Shown here one piece after another: positions 1 to 5,734 of a stretch of DNA of 9,396 nucleotides. Source of the DNA: Caldifarciminota bacterium (GTDB lineage Bacteria; Hydrothermota; Hydrothermia; B15-G9; WFZT01); the NCBI GenBank assembly GCA_026986655.1, contig JALSOD010000215.1:1-9396 (forward strand). Direction: 5' to 3'. A program made the translations under genes and the position numbers. A model generated the notes under the pieces. It saw only the letters and a list, made by a program, of their open reading frames with translations, searched no databases and was not told the origin of the DNA. Position 1 is the stretch's first letter. Each line of letters opens with the position of its first letter.

Positions 1-1
1 G

Positions 2-646
2 GATAAATTTGCCCTCTGGTCACATCAAAAGGCACTCAAGGCACAGGCCGAGGGAAGGTTCAAAGATCAAATAGTTCCCGTTGAGGTTGATGGAAGGGTA
101 ATTGACAGGGATGAAGGACCTAACCCTAATCTAACCCTCCAGATTCTTTCCCTATATCCAACAATCTTCAAAGAGAATGGAACTGTTACTCCTGGAAACG
201 CTTGTCCTCTCAACGATGGGGCAGCATCTATGCTTGTAATGACAAAGGAGAAGGCAGACGAACTCGGTCTCGAGCCTGAAGCCTACATTGTTGGATATGC
301 CTATGCAGCCACTGACCCGGCATATATGGGTGAAGGTCCGATCTATGCCGTTCCAAAGGCCTTTGAGAAAACCGGTCTCACCATGGAAGATATTGACTTT
401 GTGGAGTTAAACGAAGCATTTGCTGCACAGTCTATTCCGTGTATGCGCGCATTAAACATTCCAGAGGAAAAATTGAACGTCTGGGGTGGTGCTATTGCTC
501 TCGGTCATCCTGTTGGTGCTACTGGCGCAATTCTCACGGTGAAAATCATTCACATTTTGAAACAGCTCAACGGTAGGTATGGCCTTGTAACCATGTGTGT
601 TGGTGGTGGTCAGGGCGGTGCCCTCATAATCGAGAGGAGGAGCTAA
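2..646 (+). CDS. Thiolase (acetyl-CoA acyltransferase), C-terminal part, 5' end outside window
   Basis: This is the last 214 codons of a thiolase, open at the left edge. A full-length family member has about 390 residues, so roughly 175 N-terminal residues are missing, including the region of the nucleophilic Cys. Visible family motifs are the substrate-loop segment GTVTPGN followed by NDGAAS (about 180-230), ELNEAFA with its Asn at 410-412, GGAIALGHPVGATG with the catalytic His at 506-508, and MCVGGGQGG with the second catalytic Cys at 596-598. The Asn-His and His-Cys spacings (32 and 30 residues) match classical biosynthetic and degradative thiolases. The product should cleave 3-ketoacyl-CoA with CoA, or condense two acyl-CoAs, in the cytoplasm. 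It lies 2 nt upstream of a degenerate paralogue, so the two are almost certainly co-translated. Chain-length specificity cannot be read from the sequence. Confidence 0.95.
   Translation, partial: DKFALWSHQKALKAQAEGRFKDQIVPVEVDGRVIDRDEGPNPNLTLQILSLYPTIFKENGTVTPGNACPLNDGAASMLVMTKEKADELGLEPEAYIVGYAYAATDPAYMGEGPIYAVPKAFEKTGLTMEDIDFVELNEAFAAQSIPCMRALNIPEEKLNVWGGAIALGHPVGATGAILTVKIIHILKQLNGRYGLVTMCVGGGQGGALIIERRS
635..640 (+). promoter_or_regulatory. Shine-Dalgarno site fixing the start of the thiolase-like gene
   Basis: AGGAGG lies 8 nt before the ATG at 649 and overlaps the last codons of the upstream thiolase. It selects ATG 649 over an in-frame ATG at 595, which would add 18 residues unlike any thiolase N-terminus. 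From 649 the protein begins MKFAILGTARTPIG, the usual thiolase start. Confidence 0.9.
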
Positions 647-648
647 TC

Positions 649-1839
649 ATGAAATTCGCTATTCTGGGAACAGCAAGAACACCAATTGGGAATTTTGGGG
701 GCGCTTTTAGAGATGTAAGAGCCCAATTTCTGTTTAGAGATGCGATAAAAGCATCCTTTGAAAGGTCTGGACTTAAAGATTACAACCATATATATGATTG
801 TGTCGGTGGTAATGCTGTCCAGCCATCCGATTGTGCAAATATCACAAGAGTTTCGATCCTGCTTGCGGGCTTCCCTATGGAAATTCCGGCATACACGGTC
901 ATGGCCAACGACATCTCTTCACTTGTGGCAATTACAAATGCCATTCAGGCTATGATTACAGGTGAAGGTGAGCTCTATCTCGTGGGAGGAACCGAGAGTG
1001 CTTCCACTGCCCCCTATATCGTCCGTGGCGCAAGATGGGGATTCAGATTTAACCATGGAACAGTGAATGACATGCTTGCAGAGCTTAGAGTGGATGCCAA
1101 CAGACATAAATGGTACTGTGAACTTGTTGGAAAGGTTTTGAAAGAGAAGTACGGGATACCGAGAGAGGAAATGGACCGCTTCGCCGCCATGAGCCACAAA
1201 AAGGCGTTCAGGGCGCTGAGGGAACAAAAATTTAAGGATCAGATAACACCGGTTACTGTGAAAAAGAAGGCTGCCGGGAAAGAAGTGATGCCAGAAATCG
1301 TCTCAGAAGACGAGGGAATAAACCCTGTTATGTCACCAAAGAAAGCTGCCAAAGCGACACCATTTTTTGAAGGACTCGACCTGACCGATGTGAACACATA
1401 CAGAAACGCTGATGGCGCTGCAAGTTTCTTCATCGCCACAGAGAAAAAAGTAAAAGACCTCCAGCTCACCCCAGAGGCTTACATCGTTGGCTATGGGTTT
1501 TCAGGAACCCATCCAGATGACCCGGTGGCAGCACTGTTTGAATCTATGAAAAATGCCGCTGAGAGGGCCGGAGTCAAGATGGACGAAATTGAAGTTTTTG
1601 AACTGGACGAAACCTTTGCCGGTACAACACTCGCAGCAATGAAGGAGTTTGCAATACCAGAGGAAAAGGTTAATGTCTGGGGTGGTGCCCTCGCTCTTGG
1701 TCATCCAATAGGTGCCCAGGGAGCAATTATGACGGTAAAGCTTGTCCACGTTGTGAGAACGCTCGATAAGAAATTGGGAATGGTTTCTCTAACATCGATG
1801 GGTGGACAGGCTATAAGCCTTGTTATTTCAAAGGAATGA
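649..1839 (+). CDS. Thiolase-like protein lacking both catalytic cysteines (probable pseudoenzyme or altered chemistry)
   Basis: The 396-residue protein has normal thiolase length and fold signatures: ARTPIGNFGGAF at the N-terminus, a PAYTV segment, LVGGTES, and a C-terminal NVWGGALALGHPIGAQG. The active site is not conserved. Where thiolases have NRVCGSG, this protein has MANDISS, putting Asp88 (910-912) in place of the acyl-accepting Cys. The NEAFA motif is DETFA, with Asp320 for Asn. The CxGGG motif is TSMGGQ, with Thr382 for the acid/base Cys. Only His352 (1702-1704) remains. Spacings 320-352-382 match the canonical 316-348-378 numbering, so the alignment is secure. The C-terminal third closely resembles the preceding thiolase (both have IPEEK-NVWGGA-ALGHP), suggesting tandem duplication. 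It may be a structural partner of the active thiolase, or an enzyme with different, for example retro-aldol-type, chemistry. Family assignment is certain; function is inference. Confidence 0.92.
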   Translation: MKFAILGTARTPIGNFGGAFRDVRAQFLFRDAIKASFERSGLKDYNHIYDCVGGNAVQPSDCANITRVSILLAGFPMEIPAYTVMANDISSLVAITNAIQAMITGEGELYLVGGTESASTAPYIVRGARWGFRFNHGTVNDMLAELRVDANRHKWYCELVGKVLKEKYGIPREEMDRFAAMSHKKAFRALREQKFKDQITPVTVKKKAAGKEVMPEIVSEDEGINPVMSPKKAAKATPFFEGLDLTDVNTYRNADGAASFFIATEKKVKDLQLTPEAYIVGYGFSGTHPDDPVAALFESMKNAAERAGVKMDEIEVFELDETFAGTTLAAMKEFAIPEEKVNVWGGALALGHPIGAQGAIMTVKLVHVVRTLDKKLGMVSLTSMGGQAISLVISKE

Positions 1840-1859
1840 ATCGCTGTTGGGAACTTAAA

Positions 1860-1904
1860 GTTCCATGTGGGGCGGGGGCCAGAGGCCCCCGCCCCACATG
1901 GAAC
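1860..1904 (+). repeat. Perfect 21-bp inverted repeat (intra-operon hairpin 1)
   Basis: Arms 1860-1880 and 1884-1904 are exact reverse complements, closing a 3-nt AGA loop. The arm reads GTTCCATG followed by a G-rich core. It starts 21 nt after the thiolase-like stop and ends 32 nt before the next ATG. The downstream sequence (ACAAACTCG) has no T-run, so it is not a canonical intrinsic terminator. A role as an mRNA-stabilising or processing element inside the operon is an inference. Confidence 0.9.
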
Positions 1905-1936
1905 ACAAACTCGAAAGATAAAAGGAGGTTCAAACA

Positions 1937-3157
1937 ATGTACATTTATAAAGCAGCTGTTATCGGCGGAGGAGCCATGGGCTCCGGAATCGCCCAGGTTA
2001 TCTCTTATTCAGGTGTTCCTGTTGTTATAAAAGAAGTAAATGACGAACTTGCCCAGAAGGCGTATGAGAGAGTAAAGAAAATCTACCAGAGACGTGTAGA
2101 TAAAGGTAAAATGACACCTGAAGAGATGGAGCAGAAGATGGAACTTGTGGAGGTTACATCCAGCTACGAAGATTTAGAAGATGCGGACATCGTGATTGAG
2201 GCAGTTTACGAGAATCTGGAACTCAAGAAGAAGATATTTGCAGAATTGGATGAACATGTGCAACCCAGTGCCATTCTTGCATCCAACACATCTGCTCTCT
2301 CGATTACAGCCATAGCCAGTGCCACAAAGAGACCGGAAAAGGTCATTGGAATGCACTTCTTCAATCCGGCTCACGTGATGAAACTGGTAGAGGTGATTCC
2401 GGGACTTGCCACATCAGATGAAGTCACAGATGACGTCGTGACTTTCTCAGAGACCCTGAGAAAAATTCCCATTATTGTCCGCGAATGCCCTGGATTCCTT
2501 GTAAATAGAGTTTTGATGGCTTACATGAACGAGGCTGCCTTTGCCTTGCAGGAAGGTGCGGCTACCATGGAAGAGATTGATAAAGCAGCAGTTGAATTTG
2601 GTTGGCCAATGGGGCCATTCACACTCATCGATATGCTCGGAATCGATGTTGCCTATGAGGTTGCCGAAATTCTCTATGACGGATATGGCGAAAGAATGAA
2701 GCCGGCTCTGATTCTCCAGAAAATGGTCGAGAGGAAAAGATTTGGCCAGAAATCAGGAGCTGGATTTTACGTGTATGACCAGAGCAGAGAGTATGAGCCC
2801 ATTGAGAAGATAATCGAAGAGGTTCAGAAGGAAACAGGTGTCAAGGGAACAGAGTTCTCAATGGATCGTCTTATGCTCGCCATGATCAACGAGGCTGCAC
2901 TTGCATTCCAGGAGAATGTTGCCACTGCCGCAGATATTGATATGGGTACGCTGGCTGGACTTGGTTTTCCACAGGACAAAGGTGGTGGACCGCTTCACTA
3001 TGCAGATAAGATCGGGATTGATAAGGTTCTTGAAGGTCTTGAAAAATTGACCAGGGAACTTGGTCCGAGATTCTGGCCATCATACCATTTAAAGAAAATG
3101 GTTGCAGCCGGTTGGCTTGGAGAGAAGACAAAGAAAGGGTTCTTTGATTACGCATAA
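1937..3157 (+). CDS. 3-hydroxyacyl-CoA dehydrogenase with duplicated C-terminal domain
   Basis: This 406-residue cytoplasmic enzyme oxidises (S)-3-hydroxyacyl-CoA to 3-ketoacyl-CoA with NAD+. The Rossmann domain (1-185) carries the dinucleotide loop GGGAMGSG (10-17). The catalytic set is Ser119 (in SNTSA), His140 (in HFFNP), Glu152 and Asn190 (in PGFLVNR), with the same spacing as the human enzyme. A first helical C-terminal domain (about 186-285) is followed by a second copy (about 315-406, with MINEAALAFQE and DKGGGPLHYAD). Stand-alone Hbd-type enzymes have about 280-290 residues and one such domain. The two-copy layout matches the dehydrogenase half of FadB/FadJ, here without the fused hydratase, which is the next gene. 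The start at 1937 is fixed by a strong AAGGAGG at 1922-1928, 8 nt upstream. Stereochemistry and chain length are inferred from the family only. Confidence 0.96.
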   Translation: MYIYKAAVIGGGAMGSGIAQVISYSGVPVVIKEVNDELAQKAYERVKKIYQRRVDKGKMTPEEMEQKMELVEVTSSYEDLEDADIVIEAVYENLELKKKIFAELDEHVQPSAILASNTSALSITAIASATKRPEKVIGMHFFNPAHVMKLVEVIPGLATSDEVTDDVVTFSETLRKIPIIVRECPGFLVNRVLMAYMNEAAFALQEGAATMEEIDKAAVEFGWPMGPFTLIDMLGIDVAYEVAEILYDGYGERMKPALILQKMVERKRFGQKSGAGFYVYDQSREYEPIEKIIEEVQKETGVKGTEFSMDRLMLAMINEAALAFQENVATAADIDMGTLAGLGFPQDKGGGPLHYADKIGIDKVLEGLEKLTRELGPRFWPSYHLKKMVAAGWLGEKTKKGFFDYA

Positions 3158-3163
3158 AAGTGA

Positions 3164-3192
3164 ATTGGGCGGCGCCTTCGGCGCCGCCCAAT
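3164..3192 (+). repeat. Perfect 13-bp GC-rich inverted repeat (intra-operon hairpin 2)
   Basis: Arms 3164-3176 (ATTGGGCGGCGCC) and 3180-3192 are exact reverse complements around a TTC loop. The hairpin begins 7 nt after the dehydrogenase stop. What follows is A-rich (CAAAAAATTAAAAGG), not T-rich, and the AAGGAGG of the hydratase begins soon after. A factor-independent terminator is therefore unlikely on the + strand. It resembles hairpins 1 and 3 in position, GC-richness and 3-nt loop. Confidence 0.9.
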
Positions 3193-3218
3193 CAAAAAAT
3201 TAAAAGGAGGTTTAAAAA

Positions 3219-4007
3219 ATGGCAGAAAAACAATACATAAAACTCAATGTGGATGACGATGGTGTTGCAGTTTTAACCATTGATCATCCACCCGTTAATG
3301 CACTCTCGACCAAGGTGCTCGCTGAACTTTCCGATACCCTGGACGAGATCAAAGATGACCCAAAGGTCAAGGTTGTGGTAATTGCAGGTGCAGGTTCATT
3401 TGCGTTTATCGCAGGTGCTGATATTAACGAAATCATGCAGATTTCAGATAAGGAAACAGGCTACAAGCTTGCCAGGGAGGGTCAGAAGATTATTACAAAA
3501 CTCGAAAAGTTAGGGAAGCCAACCATTGCAGCCATCCACTCTCACTGTCTCGGTGGTGGTTTGGAACTCGCAATGGCATGTCACATGAGAATTGCTGGAG
3601 ATAGGGCAAAATTGGGACAGCCAGAGATAAATCTTGGAATTATGCCAGGTTTTGGCGGTTCACAGAGACTTCCAAGAATTGTTGGAAAGGCCAAGGCAAT
3701 TGAAATGATCCTCACAGGTGACAATATTTCAGCCCAGGAAGCCTACAGGATTGGACTTGTGAATAAAGTTGTTCCCCAGAGTGACGTCCTGAAGGTTGCG
3801 AAGGACCTTGCGAGAAGAATTGCAAGAAAAGGTCAGATTGCGGTGAGACACTCACTCAAAGCCATACTTGAGGGATATGAAATGCCCCTTGACGAGGCTC
3901 TTGACTTTGAGGCCAAACTCTTTGGTGAGCTCTGTGAAACAGAGGACATGAAAGAGGGACTGAGGGCGTTTAAAGAGAAGAGACAGCCTCAGTTCAAAGA
4001 TAGATAA
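3219..4007 (+). CDS. Enoyl-CoA hydratase (crotonase family)
   Basis: This 262-residue protein has standard crotonase length. It should hydrate trans-2-enoyl-CoA to 3-hydroxyacyl-CoA, feeding the dehydrogenase encoded just upstream. The oxyanion-hole segments are FIAGADI (63-69) and CLGGGLE (110-116). Both catalytic glutamates are present: Glu116 in GGGLELAMA and Glu136 in GQPEINLGIMPGFGG. Their 20-residue spacing equals that of Glu144/Glu164 in the rat mitochondrial enzyme. The C-terminus (LFGELCETEDMKEGLRAFKEKRQPQF) is also typical. The start is fixed by AAAGGAGGT about 8 nt upstream. It is preceded by hairpin 2 and followed after 12 nt by the acyl-CoA dehydrogenase, whose ribosome site touches this stop codon. 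Crotonase members vary in substrate; hydratase is favoured because both glutamates are present and because of the operon. Confidence 0.95.
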   Translation: MAEKQYIKLNVDDDGVAVLTIDHPPVNALSTKVLAELSDTLDEIKDDPKVKVVVIAGAGSFAFIAGADINEIMQISDKETGYKLAREGQKIITKLEKLGKPTIAAIHSHCLGGGLELAMACHMRIAGDRAKLGQPEINLGIMPGFGGSQRLPRIVGKAKAIEMILTGDNISAQEAYRIGLVNKVVPQSDVLKVAKDLARRIARKGQIAVRHSLKAILEGYEMPLDEALDFEAKLFGELCETEDMKEGLRAFKEKRQPQFKDR

Positions 4008-4019
4008 GGAGGAGAGATC

Positions 4020-5174
4020 ATGGATTTTACTTTCCCTGAGGAACTTAATCTTCTGCGTGATATGGTGCGTGATTTTGCGAGAAATGAGATTGCACCACGT
4101 GTAGAAGAGATGGAAGAAAAAGAGGAAATACCCAGAGATCTGATTGACCAGATGGCCGAGCTCGGATTCTTCGGGATAATGTTTCCTGAGGAATATGGTG
4201 GTACTGGCATGGGGAAGCTCGGTTACTGTATTATGCAGGAAGAAATCTCTCGTGTTCATGCTTCGACATCTGTGCTGATTGGTGCAAGTGAGGGTCTCGC
4301 CGGCGGTGCTCTGATGCTCGATGGAACTGAAGAGCAGAAGAAAAAATACCTGACCGGGATCGCCGAGGGTAAACTCATCGGCGCGTATGGTCTGACCGAG
4401 CCAAATGCGGGTTCTGATGCAGGCTCAATCCAGACTACCGCTGTGAAGGACGGCAACGAATGGGTTATCAACGGGAGAAAGATTTTCATTACGAACGGTG
4501 GAATTGCGGATATTGTCATTGTTTATGCTGTCACTGATAAGAGTCTTGGCCCGAAGGGTGGTATAACAGCCTTCATCGTTGAGACAGATTGGAACGGTTT
4601 CAGTGTAGGAAAAGTTGAGAACAAAATGGGAATCCGTGCAACCAACACTGCTGAGTTGATTTTCGAAGACCTGAGAGTCCCGAATGAGAACGTGCTGGGT
4701 CAGGTTGGAATTGGATTTAAGAACGCTTTGACGACACTGGACTATGGAAGGTTGACACTTGCATGCGGGTGTCTCGGAGCGGCAAAAGAGGCTGTTGACA
4801 TAGCTTTGAAGTATGCTCAGGAGAGGCAGCAGTTTGGCCAGCCTATCGCAAAGTTCCAGACGATTCAGAACTATCTGGCCGAGATGGCCATTGATACGTT
4901 TGCCATTGAATCTATGACTTACAGGGTTGCGTGGATGGCTGATCAGAACATGGATATCATCCGTGAAGCATCCATTGTGAAGAATTTCGCCTCAGAGGTT
5001 TCTGATAGAGTGATTGACAAGGCTCTTCAGATTCATGGTGGGTATGGATACATCAAGGATTTCCCGATCGAGAGGATGTACAGGGATTCGAGGATCAACA
5101 GGATTTTCGAGGGAACGAACGAGATACAGAAGTATATAATTTACAAGACGCTCGAGAGGAAAGGTCGGTTTTAA
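4020..5174 (+). CDS. Acyl-CoA dehydrogenase (FAD-dependent, short/medium-chain type)
   Basis: This 384-residue flavoenzyme introduces the trans-2 double bond into acyl-CoA and would pass electrons to an electron-transfer flavoprotein, which is not encoded in this window. It has the N-terminal helical domain (DFTFPEELNLLRDMVRDFA), the flavin/substrate signature YGLTEPNAGSDAGS, the middle beta-domain NGRKIFITNG, and the second signature QIHGGYGYIKDFPIERMYRD. The catalytic base is Glu364 in IFEGTNEIQ, the position of Glu376 in medium-chain enzymes, which separates it from long-chain and isovaleryl types whose base lies elsewhere. AAGGAGGAG next to the upstream stop sets the start. It is the last gene of the operon and is followed by hairpin 3. 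A butyryl-CoA-like substrate is plausible but unproven. Confidence 0.95.
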   Translation: MDFTFPEELNLLRDMVRDFARNEIAPRVEEMEEKEEIPRDLIDQMAELGFFGIMFPEEYGGTGMGKLGYCIMQEEISRVHASTSVLIGASEGLAGGALMLDGTEEQKKKYLTGIAEGKLIGAYGLTEPNAGSDAGSIQTTAVKDGNEWVINGRKIFITNGGIADIVIVYAVTDKSLGPKGGITAFIVETDWNGFSVGKVENKMGIRATNTAELIFEDLRVPNENVLGQVGIGFKNALTTLDYGRLTLACGCLGAAKEAVDIALKYAQERQQFGQPIAKFQTIQNYLAEMAIDTFAIESMTYRVAWMADQNMDIIREASIVKNFASEVSDRVIDKALQIHGGYGYIKDFPIERMYRDSRINRIFEGTNEIQKYIIYKTLERKGRF

Positions 5175-5198
5175 TTCCTCCGGACAAACCTCCACAAT

Positions 5199-5247
5199 TT
5201 TTAGGGGGGAGGGGGCGGCCCGAAGGGCCGACCCCTCCCCCCTAAAA
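5199..5247. terminator. 23-bp GC-rich inverted repeat after the operon (hairpin 3, probable 3'-end element)
   Basis: Arms 5199-5221 and 5225-5247 pair at 22 of 23 positions (one G/A mismatch) around a GAA loop. The stem is A/T-paired at its base and G/C-rich above. It begins 25 nt after the last stop codon of the operon and faces the convergent lptG unit. No T-run follows on either strand, because the T and A tracts are built into the stem. It may end or protect transcripts, but not in the textbook intrinsic way. The structure is certain; the terminator role is not. Confidence 0.55.
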
Positions 5248-5282
5248 TTACCCATTAATTAGAGAGAATCTTTACACCTCAA

Positions 5283-5306
5283 AATCCCCCCTGGTGAAAG
5301 GGGATT
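5283..5306. repeat. Degenerate G/C-run palindromic repeat, copy 1
   Basis: AATCCCC (5283-5289) and GGGGATT (5300-5306) are perfect inverted arms. The segment CCCCTGGTGAA (5288-5298) recurs at 5717-5727, marking this as one copy of a dispersed family within the gene-free strip. Confidence 0.7.
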
Positions 5307-5319
5307 CCTATTTCCAAAG

Positions 5320-5339
5320 TCCCCCTTGGAGAAGGGGGA
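5320..5339. repeat. G/C-run palindromic repeat, copy 2
   Basis: TCCCCCTT (5320-5327) and AAGGGGGA (5332-5339) form an 8-bp perfect stem with a 4-nt GGAG loop. It abuts the left direct repeat of the MITE-like element. Joined to the sequence right of that element, it would continue as GGGGGAGACAGGGGGATT. Confidence 0.7.
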
Positions 5340-5345
5340 GACAGG
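5336..5345 (+). repeat. Left 10-bp direct repeat (candidate target-site duplication)
   Basis: GGGAGACAGG here is identical to 5571-5580. The two copies lie directly outside the terminal inverted repeats of the element at 5346-5570, as expected for duplicated target DNA. Confidence 0.65.
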
Positions 5346-5384
5346 CTGACATTACCCACAAATTTAATTTTTACGCGATATATC

Positions 5385-5517
5385 ATTTGAATACATAAGA
5401 ACTTAGGCCGTAAAAGTTCTCATTGAGAACATATAATATTTATGCATTCTACCTTACAAAAAGAGAGTGTTTGTCACTGATGAATACAAAAAGATTAAGT
5501 TTTTATTTGAATACATA
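5385..5517 (+). repeat. Pair of 13-bp direct repeats inside the MITE-like element
   Basis: ATTTGAATACATA occurs at 5385-5397 and again at 5505-5517, exactly 120 bp apart. A shorter TGAATACA also occurs at 5481-5488. Function is unknown; protein-binding sites or remnants of internal duplication are both possible. Confidence 0.7.
5416..5430. other. 15-bp near-perfect palindrome inside the MITE-like element
   Basis: GTTCTCA and TGAGAAC flank a single central T. The left arm can alternatively pair with AGAACTT at 5398-5404, through AAGTTCT at 5414-5420. An operator-like dyad or a small RNA hairpin would look like this, but no promoter or gene around it supports either. Confidence 0.4.
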
Positions 5518-5570
5518 TTCTCTCTGTGTTTATAGAATTACAATTTATTCAAAAACATGGGTAATGTTAG

Positions 5571-5580
5571 GGGAGACAGG
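5571..5580 (+). repeat. Right 10-bp direct repeat (candidate target-site duplication)
   Basis: GGGAGACAGG, identical to 5336-5345, directly follows the right terminal inverted repeat of the MITE-like element and runs into GGGATTGAAATTT. Confidence 0.65.
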
Positions 5581-5642
5581 GGGATTGAAATTTAAGCGGT
5601 AAGCATCCCCCCTTTAATTCCCCCTTCTTGCAAAGGGGGATT
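5578..5642. repeat. G/C-run palindromic repeats, copies 3 and 4 (adjacent)
   Basis: AGGGGGAT (5578-5585) is inverted as ATCCCCCCT at 5605-5613. Immediately after, TCCCCCTT (5619-5626) and AAGGGGGA (5633-5640) form an 8-bp perfect stem with a CTTGCA loop, continuing to TT at 5642. The arms are the same as in copy 2. Confidence 0.65.
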
Positions 5643-5673
5643 GCGGGCTGTGCGGTGGGCATCTCCCTTTGTG

Positions 5674-5696
5674 TTCCCTTTCTAAAGAAATGGGAA
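5674..5696. repeat. Degenerate hairpin repeat, copy 5
   Basis: TTCCC-TTTCT (5674-5683) pairs with AGAAA-T-GGGAA (5686-5696), with one bulged T. It is a weaker version of the same C-run/G-run layout. It lies about 40 nt beyond the lptG stop, so it could form in the lptG transcript, but no T-run follows on the minus strand. Confidence 0.45.
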
Positions 5697-5712
5697 TTTG
5701 CACTCCACAAGA

Positions 5713-5734
5713 AATTCCCCTGGTGAATGGGTTT
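5713..5734. repeat. Degenerate G/C-run palindromic repeat, copy 6
   Basis: AATTCCCC, then TGGTGAA, then TGGG; it shares the 11-bp CCCCTGGTGAA with copy 1. It directly abuts the stop codon of lptG (5735-5737), so the repeat family reaches the gene boundary. Confidence 0.5.

Larger units (their letters stand above)
5346..5570. mobile_element. 225-bp MITE-like non-coding element
   Basis: The ends CTGACATTACCCA (5346-5358) and TGGGTAATGTTAG (5558-5570) are inverted repeats matching at 12 of 13 positions. They are immediately flanked by identical 10-bp direct repeats (5336-5345 and 5571-5580). The interior is AT-rich, unlike the G/C-run repeats around it, and holds no convincing ORF. Deleting the element plus one flank copy restores a continuous G/C-run repeat across the junction. 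This fits a non-autonomous element moved by a transposase encoded elsewhere. The family is not identified. Chance is unlikely given four features in register, but the inverted repeats are short, so confidence is moderate. Confidence 0.6.

Noticed and set aside
595..648. Upstream extension of the thiolase-like gene to ATG 595
   Set aside because: The extra 18 residues only read the end of the preceding thiolase in another frame. AGGAGG 8 nt before ATG 649 and the family-typical N-terminus MKFAILGTARTPIG fix the start.
919..1749. Minus-strand open frames of about 60-100 residues over the thiolase-like gene
   Set aside because: They lie entirely antisense to a well-supported gene, have no ribosome sites or recognisable motifs, and overlap each other.
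1860..1904. Hairpins 1 and 2 as intrinsic terminators
   Set aside because: No T-run follows either stem, and the following genes belong to the same pathway with strong ribosome sites, so termination here is not supported by sequence.
1836..2030. Small plus-strand frame spanning hairpin 1
   Set aside because: It runs through the inverted repeat and into the dehydrogenase in the wrong frame, with no ribosome site before its ATG.
3852..4259. 135-residue minus-strand frame across the hydratase/acyl-CoA dehydrogenase junction
   Set aside because: It is antisense to two clear family members and to the ribosome site between them; its translation shows no known domain.
5346..5570. Small RNA or tRNA gene inside the AT-rich element
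   Set aside because: No cloverleaf, promoter or terminator could be made out; the palindromes present are short and mutually exclusive.
5283..5734. CRISPR array in the repeat-rich strip
   Set aside because: The repeats are short, degenerate palindromes in varying spacing and lack constant repeat/spacer units; no cas gene is present.
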